From Sphingobacteriales bacterium (GTDB taxonomy: Bacteria > Bacteroidota > Bacteroidia > Chitinophagales > Chitinophagaceae), in the NCBI GenBank assembly GCA_016219985.1, contig JACRJO010000009.1, positions 62,001 through 126,000 on the forward strand: a stretch of DNA of 64,000 nt, written 5' to 3'. This document shows positions 8,174 through 15,647 of this stretch, piece by piece (position 1 is the first letter of the stretch; every line of letters starts with the position of its first letter). The notes below the pieces were generated by a model, which was not told where the DNA came from, made no database searches, and worked only from the letters and a program-made list of their open reading frames with translations. A program made the translations under genes and the position numbers.

Positions 8174-9643
8174 ATGAAACTGACCGTTACATTTTTTGCG
8201 TTCTGCCTGATTAGTACTGTTGCTTTTAGCCAGATCCCCCGGGACAGCCTGGATCTCTGGCTAAAATCAGATACCGGAGTCCTCTTCACCAGTAACCGGG
8301 TCAGCGGCTGGTCAGACCTGAGCGGGCATCACCGGGATGCCGAAGTATCTTCCGCCGTCAGGCCTGAACTGGTGCCCAACCAGCTCAACGGATTCCCGGT
8401 CCTCCGGTTCAACGGAGCGGATATTACGATGCAGACAAAACCGTTCCGTTCCTTTTCCGGGAAAAGGGGGTCCGTCTTTATAGTCTTTCGTTTAAACGGT
8501 CCCAGTTATACATCCGGTGGCGGCGTCAGTACCCTTATCTCCACTTATTTTGGAAAAGGAATTACCTGGCAGTTTTGTGCCTCCCCTGACCTTTATATCT
8601 ACTACGACGGGGTGGGCAGTGAAGGGCTTCCGCTGGCGGCGATAAAAACAAAGGCCTGGGAAGTGGCCACCATTACCCGTACCTCTGATACCACATTTGA
8701 TCTCTATCGCCGGGGAGAAATAAGGGTCAATTACCGGGTAAGTAATAACCAGCCCGATTCAAACGTGTTGCGGATTGCCTCCAACGGGAGACTTGAAGTA
8801 CTGAACGGGGATATTGCGGAGATCATCCTGTACGGCAGGACCCTGTCCAAAGAAGAAATACAAGAGGTCAATGCCTACCTGCTGGGCCGGTATAATATTG
8901 CGCTGCCCGAAGCTCCCAAAAACTATAACTGGGTTTATTTTTTAACTGCTGTTTTCGCCATCACCCTCATCGCCATTGTATCAACCCGGTATTTTGCTCA
9001 ACGCAAACTGCGAAAAAAGATCAGGGAGTTTGAAGAACAGGAAAGGCTGAACCGGGAACGGCAACGGATCTCCAGGGAAATGCATGACGATATCGGCGCC
9101 GGTCTCACCCAGATCATCCTAATGAGCGAATCAGCCAAACATAAAAAAACGGAGGAAGGAACAAGAGAACTGGAGGATATCGCAGCTACCAGCCGGCGGC
9201 TGGTCAGCAGTATGAGTGAAATTATCTGGAGCCTCAACCCCGAGAATAAAACCCTTGGCCAGCTCTTTGCCTATATGCGGGAACAACTCAACCGGCAGCT
9301 GGAGTATTCCGGGATAAACTACGACCTGCAATTCCCCGAAAACAATGATTCCGTCATCCTCCGGAATGAACAAAGGCGGAACCTGTTGCTCGTGACCAGG
9401 GAAATAGTGAACAATGCCATTAAATACAGCGGGGCCGGCAGCTTGTCCGTCAAAGCCCGCGTGGAAGATCAAAAAATATTCATCCGGGTGGAAGACGATG
9501 GCCGGGGTTTTGACACCGGCCTGGTTTCCGGCGGAAATGGCCTGCGGAATATCCGGCACCGGGTGGAGGAACTGGGTGGCCGGCTGGATATCAGCGCTGA
9601 GCCGGGGAAGGGCTGCCGGATCAGTTTTTCCGTTCCCCTGTAA
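8174..9643 (+). CDS. Sensor histidine kinase with extracellular LamG/ConA-like lectin domain
   Basis: 489 residues in this order: a signal peptide ending AFSQ (1-20); an extracytoplasmic concanavalin A-like/LamG-type domain (about 22-235; note LDLWLKSDTGV, GWSDLSGHHRDA, GDIAEIILYGRTLS); one membrane helix (about 254-276, ending before RYFAQRKLRKKI); a short coiled-coil linker; a HisKA_3 phosphoacceptor RQRISREMHDDIG with His304; and a HATPase_c domain (EIVNNAIKYS, DDGRGFD, GNGLRNI). It is therefore a NarX/DegS-like kinase with a lectin-fold sensor, plausibly reading a carbohydrate or cell-wall ligand. The cognate response regulator follows 53 bp downstream. A weaker box TACATTTA lies 10 nt before the start. 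Confidence 0.88.
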   Translation: MKLTVTFFAFCLISTVAFSQIPRDSLDLWLKSDTGVLFTSNRVSGWSDLSGHHRDAEVSSAVRPELVPNQLNGFPVLRFNGADITMQTKPFRSFSGKRGSVFIVFRLNGPSYTSGGGVSTLISTYFGKGITWQFCASPDLYIYYDGVGSEGLPLAAIKTKAWEVATITRTSDTTFDLYRRGEIRVNYRVSNNQPDSNVLRIASNGRLEVLNGDIAEIILYGRTLSKEEIQEVNAYLLGRYNIALPEAPKNYNWVYFLTAVFAITLIAIVSTRYFAQRKLRKKIREFEEQERLNRERQRISREMHDDIGAGLTQIILMSESAKHKKTEEGTRELEDIAATSRRLVSSMSEIIWSLNPENKTLGQLFAYMREQLNRQLEYSGINYDLQFPENNDSVILRNEQRRNLLLVTREIVNNAIKYSGAGSLSVKARVEDQKIFIRVEDDGRGFDTGLVSGGNGLRNIRHRVEELGGRLDISAEPGKGCRISFSVPL

Positions 9644-9696
9644 CCTACTACTTTTATCACATCCATACATTATCAATTAAACAGGAAGTTTGAACC

Positions 9697-10326
9697 GTGA
9701 AAATAGACGCTATCGCCATTATTGAGGACGACGAAAAAGTGCGCCATTATATGGCCGAGCAGATACAGCTGCAGGTGGACACGAAAGATCTGCGGGTCTT
9801 TGCGGATGCTGAATCCGCCCTGAAAGAACTGGCGGCAGAGCCCGTGGAAATCGCCCTGTTTGATATCAACCTGCCGGGCATGAGCGGGATCGACTGCATC
9901 CGGCGGCTGAAATTGCTGCACCCCCGGATGCAAATGATGGTGCTGACCGTTTATGATAATGCAGATACGATATTCGATGCACTGAAAGCAGGCGCCACCA
10001 GTTACCTGCTGAAAAGCACCCCGCCCGACAAAGTCATTGAAGCCATTTATGAAGTGAAAAACGGCGGCAGTCCCATCAGCAGCCAGATCGCCCGGAAAGT
10101 GATTGAGGCTTTCGCCGTGCGGGAAAAAACCAATGATTATTTCCAGGACCTGAGCCGCCGGGAGCAGGAGATACTGGAACAACTGAGCAAGGGCTACCGC
10201 TATAAGGAGATTGCCGGGAAACTATACGTCAGCCTGGAAACCGTGCGGACACATATCCGCAACATCTATGAAAAGCTGCAGGTAAACAGCCGGGCGGATG
10301 CCTTGCGGAAAACGGGTTTATTATGA
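9697..10326 (+). CDS. NarL/FixJ-family two-component response regulator
   Basis: 209 residues: a receiver domain (about 4-120) with acidic pocket EDD (10-12), phosphoacceptor Asp56 (LFDINLPGM), Thr in VLTVYD and Lys in YLLKSTPP; then a LuxR-type helix-turn-helix (about 148-205; LSRREQEILEQLSKGYRYKE and SLETVRTHIRNIYEKL). The start is GTG after AACC. It forms a pair with the lectin-sensor kinase upstream and should bind DNA when phosphorylated. Its stop overlaps the next open frame (ATGATGA), hinting that the downstream secreted proteins are in the same transcript; whether they are targets is unknown. Confidence 0.93.
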   Translation: MKIDAIAIIEDDEKVRHYMAEQIQLQVDTKDLRVFADAESALKELAAEPVEIALFDINLPGMSGIDCIRRLKLLHPRMQMMVLTVYDNADTIFDALKAGATSYLLKSTPPDKVIEAIYEVKNGGSPISSQIARKVIEAFAVREKTNDYFQDLSRREQEILEQLSKGYRYKEIAGKLYVSLETVRTHIRNIYEKLQVNSRADALRKTGLL

Positions 10327-10373
10327 TGACCCGTTCCGGATTGAGGGAACAGATTCGGATTAAACTACTTTAT

Positions 10374-10865
10374 ATGAGACTATTTTATCGGAAAAAATGT
10401 ATCCCGTTGGTCTTCCTGCTGGGATTTTGCCTGTTTACCATAACAGGCAACGCGCAGGATAAAGCAAAAATAAAAAAACAGTTCATGGAACTGCTCCTGG
10501 CCTATCCTTCGAAATTTGAAGACCTCAGCACAGAATTAGAAGGGGCTGAACTAACCATGAAGGTTCCGGAAGAGGGAGACGCAGTCGTCATGGCCATGTT
10601 CCCGGACATCAGTACCACAGCAGCGGCGCAGGCGGACTATAAAAAATGGAAAAAAATTATTGAAACCACCGACTTTAACGGGGTCACGCTCCTGTCCACC
10701 GGTTCCAAAACAGGCGGTTTTTACCTGCTCGAAGAAACCTGGAAGCTGGATGACCGGAAATTTTCACTGGATAATCAATATAAAGGTTTTCATATCCATC
10801 TTGCGCTGGTAAAAGCCGATAACCATTTTAACCTGTTTATCTATTTTGGCGATAAAGAAAAATAA
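10374..10865 (+). CDS. Secreted protein of unknown function
   Basis: About 163 residues from the chosen ATG, beginning with a signal peptide (MRLFYRKKCIPLVFLLGF, cleavage near GNAQ). The frame is open from an ATG at 10323 that overlaps the regulator's stop, but the extra 17 residues would put a long charged stretch before the signal peptide, so the inner start is preferred. The mature part is rich in lysine and aromatic residues, with predicted beta strands (GFHIHLALVKADNHFNLFIY). I do not recognise a family. It is followed 7 bp later by a lipoprotein gene, suggesting a small envelope operon under the two-component system. Confidence 0.65.
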   Translation: MRLFYRKKCIPLVFLLGFCLFTITGNAQDKAKIKKQFMELLLAYPSKFEDLSTELEGAELTMKVPEEGDAVVMAMFPDISTTAAAQADYKKWKKIIETTDFNGVTLLSTGSKTGGFYLLEETWKLDDRKFSLDNQYKGFHIHLALVKADNHFNLFIYFGDKEK

Positions 10866-10872
10866 TACAACC

Positions 10873-11475
10873 ATGAACCACCGCTTCTTTAAAAATACAG
10901 GCATATTATTAATGGGCCTGGGAATGTTCTTCCTCTCCTGTAATGATACGAAACCGGATATTACCGGGAAAGTGGATATGGCTTCCCTCGAAAACTACCT
11001 GACCAGCACCTGGCGGATCATTGATCCCGCTGCGGAAATTGACAGCATTACCATCCTGGGTGTGGATACCATCACCGAAAAACAACAGCTGAAAGGACGG
11101 GCAGATTACCTGTTTGCCCTGGTCCAAAAAAAGACAGACAGCCTGGACCGGAGCCGGGAAAACAGTCAAACAGCAAAAGAACTGATCGCTATTTCAAAAG
11201 ACCTCGGGATGAAAACGGACAGTTCGGTTCAGCTCCTCGCTTCCTATGAAGCTGCCACCCGGCGGTTCAGTGAAGAGATCCCCGTTTTACGCGCCCAGAT
11301 GAACGAGACCCTGAAACGGATACCGGGAGCAGACAGTATCATTCCTGCCGGGTACCGTTGCCGCTGTACCTACCGGAACAGGTCGAAAGATATGGGCATG
11401 CAGCCACCGGCCCTGGTGCTGCTGGACAAAGATTTCAAAGCGGTTGACGAATCTGTGCTGTTTGGGAAATTATAA
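10873..11475 (+). CDS. Lipoprotein of unknown function
   Basis: About 200 residues from ATG 10873, with a lipoprotein signal MNHRFFKNTGILLMGLGMFFLSC where the Cys follows FFLS. The mature part is helical and charged, with a coiled-coil look in the middle (QQLKGRADYLFALVQKKTDS). Near the end two cysteines occur in YRCRCTYRNRS. The frame opens earlier, at 10846 inside the previous gene, but the lipobox fixes the start. No family recognised. It is the last gene of the kinase-regulator cluster. Confidence 0.65.
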   Translation: MNHRFFKNTGILLMGLGMFFLSCNDTKPDITGKVDMASLENYLTSTWRIIDPAAEIDSITILGVDTITEKQQLKGRADYLFALVQKKTDSLDRSRENSQTAKELIAISKDLGMKTDSSVQLLASYEAATRRFSEEIPVLRAQMNETLKRIPGADSIIPAGYRCRCTYRNRSKDMGMQPPALVLLDKDFKAVDESVLFGKL

Positions 11476-11756
11476 ACCGGAAGAAACCCCGCTTAGATCC
11501 GAAAAGACCGGGTTAGCCGTTTATTGCTTGTTAGTGCGAAACGACATGATAAATCCGGGCGTACCGTAAATCAATACATTAATCACGCCCTTCCATCTGA
11601 AATGGAAACAAGTGACTTTAACAATGGCCGGGGCGGAAGCATTGAAGAAGAAGAGACCGCTTTGGATAATTACTACTTTTCTCACATTTTTACGGGTCCG
11701 GCAATTGGTGATTTTTACGGGACCAGGATTTCCTGGCATTCTTAAAATTCCACCAC

Positions 11757-13529
11757 ATGCAGGCTCCCGCAAAAATCCGTTATCTCCTTTTTACCGGGAT
11801 TATATTCCAGGTTCTGTTCATGAGCCATCTTTCCGCCCAATCACTGACCCATTGTAATTGCGGAACTGACAGCACCGGTAAACGGCTATACGGGTTTTGT
11901 GATTCACTCCGGACAAAAGTGATCATCCCGTGCCAGTATGATTCCACCTTTGCTTTTTCCAATGGAATGGCCCGGGTAATGAGAGCGGGTAAAACGGGCT
12001 ATACAGATCAATCGGGCAAGCTGGTCATCCCGGTCCAGTTTGAAAGAGCCGGCGATTTTAATGACGGGCTGGCTTTTGTAAAAAAAGACGGGAAATGTTA
12101 TTATATCAATAAGACAGGCGCGAACCCATTTAAATCATTTTTTTTCTGCCCGTCCTCCCCGGCTATTGCAAATGCCAGTGAACCGGTAGTGCGGATGCTG
12201 CGTTCCCAGGAAACCGAAGCGTACAAAATGGCCCGCTTTTCCGAGGGCATGGCTATTGTTGCGGACAGTGCTGCTAAAAAGACCGGGTTTATCAACCTGA
12301 AGGGGCAGCCGGTTATTCCGGCAACATTCATATTTGCCCAGCCCTTTAGTGAAGGAATCAGCTTCGTCAGGACCTCCCCGGCGGAAGCCGTCAAAGCCAT
12401 TAACAAAAAAGGTGAAATTCTCTTCTCCCTGACAGAAAACCAGCTGCCGTTGCCGGATGGTTTCAAAAATGGGTTCGCCCGGATCATGGAGAAACCCGGC
12501 GCCGGGAGCCGGAACCCGAATGTTTATAATTATGTGGACAGGGCCGGCAAACTGCTATTACCGGCAGCGGTGAGGTTAGCCGAATCATTTCACGGAAATT
12601 TCGCCGTGATCACGGAAAGCAACGGTGAAATGGCCTTAATCAACCGCAAAGGACAAAGGGCTTTTCCTGATACCTATCATTACCTGGAACTTTCTCCCAT
12701 TAAGGGAACCTATTATTATAACAGGGAAAAAGGAAGGGGATATGGCCTGGTTGACTCAGCCGGTACGATCCGTACTAAAGTGGGATATGAATATTTCACC
12801 CGGCTGAATGATTCGGTCCTGCTTTGTAAAGAATGGGGGACATCCTTGTATAACCTGCTGTCCATTCATTCCGGCGCCTTGCTGGAATACTCCATATTCA
12901 CGAATTTCAGCTGGAGAATGTCAGGCAAAAAGCCGATACTTTCACTGACCGGCACCACCCTGTTTAACGAGACTGAACTGCTGGAATTTAACCCGGCAAC
13001 CGGGAAATTTCTGAAAGACGGAAAGGAATGGCCGGAGAAGGATAACTATTACCTGGCGATCAATTCCAAAAATTCCGGCAAAACGGCAGAGCCCGGAATC
13101 TTCAGCTATCAAAACCCGCATTTTTCACTGAAATTTTCCAGGGGTATGGAACTGTTCCGGGATTCCACCGATGGCCAGGTTTACCGGAATTCCACTTTTT
13201 ATTTCGCCATTCGCAGGATCCGGTTCGCGGGCAGCCCTGGCGAATACCTGGATAAAAGGGCGGAACAACTGAAAGCCCAGGGAAAGTATGCTCAAATAGA
13301 AAGAACAAGGGTCTCCCTCGGAAATACCGATGCAATAAGTCTAATGGCTGTCGAGCAAAAACAGGCAGGCAGTCATCCCGCAGTTCTGTTCTACATTCCT
13401 GTTGACAGGCAGTTCGCTGATCCGGGGAAAGACTTTATTTACCTGCTCTCCGGGAATTATTTCTTGGCCGATGAATCTGTTACGAGGGACTATTGGCTAT
13501 CCATTCTTCAATCATTTACACTGAAATAG
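11757..13529 (+). CDS. Secreted WG-repeat protein
   Basis: 590 residues with a signal peptide (cleavage near LSAQS). From about residue 40 to 350 it shows repeated WG/KWG-like motifs of the type G-x-x-x-x-G-K-x-V-I-P-x-x-F-x-x-x-x-x-F-x-x-G (for example KTGYTDQSGKLVIPVQFERA, AKKTGFINLKGQPVIPATF, EMALINRKGQRAFPDTYHYL), which are usually part of beta-propeller-like surface proteins of unknown role. The C-terminal 150 residues lack the repeat and are unassigned. The 281 bp before it hold no supported gene. It stands alone on the plus strand between the kinase cluster and a small lipoprotein. Confidence 0.8.
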   Translation: MQAPAKIRYLLFTGIIFQVLFMSHLSAQSLTHCNCGTDSTGKRLYGFCDSLRTKVIIPCQYDSTFAFSNGMARVMRAGKTGYTDQSGKLVIPVQFERAGDFNDGLAFVKKDGKCYYINKTGANPFKSFFFCPSSPAIANASEPVVRMLRSQETEAYKMARFSEGMAIVADSAAKKTGFINLKGQPVIPATFIFAQPFSEGISFVRTSPAEAVKAINKKGEILFSLTENQLPLPDGFKNGFARIMEKPGAGSRNPNVYNYVDRAGKLLLPAAVRLAESFHGNFAVITESNGEMALINRKGQRAFPDTYHYLELSPIKGTYYYNREKGRGYGLVDSAGTIRTKVGYEYFTRLNDSVLLCKEWGTSLYNLLSIHSGALLEYSIFTNFSWRMSGKKPILSLTGTTLFNETELLEFNPATGKFLKDGKEWPEKDNYYLAINSKNSGKTAEPGIFSYQNPHFSLKFSRGMELFRDSTDGQVYRNSTFYFAIRRIRFAGSPGEYLDKRAEQLKAQGKYAQIERTRVSLGNTDAISLMAVEQKQAGSHPAVLFYIPVDRQFADPGKDFIYLLSGNYFLADESVTRDYWLSILQSFTLK

Positions 13530-13786
13530 CCAGCCCAGCCGGCGGAGATGCTGCACGCTCGTTGAAAAAAGAGAATACAAGAAATCATCAGCCGGGATAA
13601 CAGGGAACAAAGGGAGCTTAATCCCGGTAAGCCCCGCAGCCGGTACCGGGACAGGGTGTTTTACAGGGTAAAAACCGGTAAGATATCCTGCTTCCTATCT
13701 TCACCCGCCACATCATTCTGGCGGGTCTCCAGTGTACCAGGTGATCAATTCCTTCAAACTTTGCTAAATTGCTTTAAAATACAACC

Positions 13787-14380
13787 ATGAACTGGTCCCG
13801 CATCCTGTTTGCCCTTCCGGCCTCTTTCTTCCTGTTATTTTTTGCCTCCTGCAAAAAAGACAAGCAGCCGGATGTGCCCACTTCACCCCGGGTGGGTACC
13901 AGCTGGACCTACCAGTACAAGACCTTCAGCGCTTCCGGTACCCTGAGCAGCACGTCGAGCATCCGTTACCGGGCCGTGAGCGAAGAAACCCTTGGCGGCG
14001 AAAAATGGCTGAGGATTGTGGACAGTGTCAACAATCCTGTATTCTTCCTGAAAATAAGGGCAAACGGACTCAGCCAGTATGCCAACAATGCAGCCCAGTT
14101 ACTTTGCAAGGACCCGGCAGCAGTAAACGATACGTATACCAGTTATAACGAGGGTTCCGACGAGGACTTCACCGTAACCCATATCAACCTGCAACTGGAC
14201 CTTCCTTATTTCAATGCTTATGTAACCCGTTATACCGGGCAACGGGCCGGCAATACAGATGATATACTCTGGTATAATAAGAACCTCTGGCTGGCTAAAA
14301 TGGAGAAATATGTGCTAAACACCTTCACCGGGGTCCGGCATATCGACAAACGCTGGGAACTCACCGAAATCCAGTATTAA
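13787..14380 (+). CDS. Lipoprotein of unknown function
   Basis: 197 residues with a clear lipoprotein signal MNWSRILFALPASFFLLFFASC followed by KKDKQPD. The mature part has a beta-rich look (SWTYQYKTFSASGTL, YFNAYVTRYTGQRAGN, IDKRWELTEIQY) typical of small Bacteroidota lipoproteins with a lipocalin-like or calycin-like appearance; no family can be named. The 257 bp upstream (13530-13786) contain no gene or clear signal. Confidence 0.7.
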   Translation: MNWSRILFALPASFFLLFFASCKKDKQPDVPTSPRVGTSWTYQYKTFSASGTLSSTSSIRYRAVSEETLGGEKWLRIVDSVNNPVFFLKIRANGLSQYANNAAQLLCKDPAAVNDTYTSYNEGSDEDFTVTHINLQLDLPYFNAYVTRYTGQRAGNTDDILWYNKNLWLAKMEKYVLNTFTGVRHIDKRWELTEIQY

Positions 14381-14407
14381 CGACTGTTCACGTTTACCCT
14401 GATATAG

Positions 14408-14440
14408 TTTGGAACATATTTATCCTCTTCAGTATGTTTG
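14408..14440 (+). promoter_or_regulatory. Complete Bacteroidota promoter before metF
   Basis: TTTG at 14408-14411 and TATGTTTG at 14433-14440 are separated by 21 nt, matching the -33/-7 consensus TTTG-N19-21-TAnnTTTG. The metF ATG lies 17 nt past the -7 box. Confidence 0.7.
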
Positions 14441-14457
14441 CAGTCATTTTGTAAGCT

Positions 14458-15408
14458 ATGAAGGTTACCGACCATATCAAACAGGCCAAGGACACCCTGA
14501 TCTCTTTTGAAGTGCTCCCGCCGCTCAAAGGGAAGGGTATTGAAGCGCTTTACCGGCACCTGGACCCCCTGATGGAGTTCAATCCTTCCTTTATCAATGT
14601 AACCTACCACCGCAGCGAACATGTTTTCAAGAAAAGGGCCGATGGCAGTTTTGAAAAAGTAGTGGTCCGGAAAAGACCGGGCACGGAAAGTATCTGCGCG
14701 GCCATCATGAATAAATACAATGTGGACACGGTGCCCCACCTGATCTGCGGCGGCTTTAGCATCAACGAAACCGAAGATGCCCTGATCAACCTCCGTTACC
14801 TCGGCATTGATAATGTACTGGTCTTGCGGGGAGACGCGGCTAAAAATGAAACGGCTTTTGAGCCCGAACCCGGGGGACATAAATATGCCAGCGACCTGCT
14901 GAAGCAGGTGGTGAACCTGAATGCAGGAATCTACCTGGAAGACGAACTGAAAGGCACCCATAAAACAGAATTTTGCGTGGGGGTGGCCGGTTACCCGGAA
15001 AAACATTTTGAAGCGCCGAATATGGAAACCGACCTGCGGTACCTGAAACAGAAAGTGGACCTCGGCGCTGATTATATCATCACGCAGATGTTTTTCGACA
15101 ATGCCAAATTCCATGCTTTTGTAAAATCCTGCCGCGAAACCGGGATCAATGTCCCCATCATCCCGGGACTGAAACCCATTTATTCCAAAAAACAACTGAC
15201 TATTTTACCCAAGACCTTTCATATTGACCTGCCTGCCGAACTCTCCAATGAAGTACTCCGCTGCAAAACCGATGAAGACGTGGAAAAAGTAGGTGCCGAA
15301 TGGCTGCTGATGCAATCAAGGGAACTGAAAAAAGCCGGCGTACCGGTCTTACATTACTATACATTGGGAAGACCGCTGCTGGTGGCGAACGTGGTGAAGG
15401 ATCTTTAG
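14458..15408 (+). CDS. metF: Methylenetetrahydrofolate reductase
   Basis: A 316-residue FAD-dependent (beta/alpha)8 barrel that reduces 5,10-methylene- to 5-methyl-tetrahydrofolate for methionine synthesis. Diagnostic segments are ISFEVLPPLKG (about 14-24, catalytic Glu), PHLICGG (about 97-103), NVLVLRGDAA (about 118-127, folate-binding Asp) and GADYIITQMFFD (about 202-213). Length is that of bacterial MetF without the eukaryotic regulatory domain. It has its own promoter and is not joined to other methionine genes here. A period-8 array follows 12 bp after the stop. Confidence 0.95.
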   Translation: MKVTDHIKQAKDTLISFEVLPPLKGKGIEALYRHLDPLMEFNPSFINVTYHRSEHVFKKRADGSFEKVVVRKRPGTESICAAIMNKYNVDTVPHLICGGFSINETEDALINLRYLGIDNVLVLRGDAAKNETAFEPEPGGHKYASDLLKQVVNLNAGIYLEDELKGTHKTEFCVGVAGYPEKHFEAPNMETDLRYLKQKVDLGADYIITQMFFDNAKFHAFVKSCRETGINVPIIPGLKPIYSKKQLTILPKTFHIDLPAELSNEVLRCKTDEDVEKVGAEWLLMQSRELKKAGVPVLHYYTLGRPLLVANVVKDL

Positions 15409-15420
15409 GTAAAGCCGGGA

Positions 15421-15460
15421 AGTCTGAAAGTCAGAAAGACCGAAAGTTGGAAAGTCGGGA
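15421..15460. repeat. Period-8 degenerate array, unit AGTCNGAA, 5 units
   Basis: AGTCTGAA, AGTCAGAA, AGACCGAA, AGTTGGAA, AGTCGGGA in exact 8-bp steps, 12 bp past the metF stop. It is the one array in the window with an 8-bp period. Confidence 0.75.
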
Positions 15461-15523
15461 AGAACCGTTCCCCCGATTTTTTTCTCCTGGTAAACCGATT
15501 CGCCGCCCGGCCTCTGGCGGTAT

Positions 15524-15543
15524 CGTTTTCGAAAACGTTTTCG
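15524..15543 (+). promoter_or_regulatory. LacI-family operator upstream of the GH31/hexuronate operon
   Basis: CGTTTTCGAAAACGTTTTCG is two overlapping palindromes, including CGAAAACGTTTTCG with the central CpG typical of LacI-family sites. Its last 18 bases recur exactly in the SusC/LacI intergenic region (39386-39403, opposite strand). The site ends 104 nt before the GH31 ATG. Confidence 0.82.
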
Positions 15544-15647
15544 TAAAGATTGTAAAATTCCGCACTGAAATCACTCATTAATCAGGTGCGCCTGTTTACT
15601 TTTAGGCACTGGCCCCGGGGGCTTATTTCATTTATACCTGATGTCAT

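Noticed and set aside
11521..11772. An 83-codon minus-strand open frame before the WG-repeat gene, with a membrane-like C-terminal stretch (WKGVINVLIYGTPGFIMSF)
   Set aside because: No recognisable family, no promoter box, and it overlaps the start of a well-supported gene. It could be a decayed gene but there is no second fragment to support that. The gap 11476-11756 is otherwise featureless.
14377..15195. A 272-codon minus-strand frame opposite metF
   Set aside because: Antisense shadow; metF has a full promoter and all family motifs.
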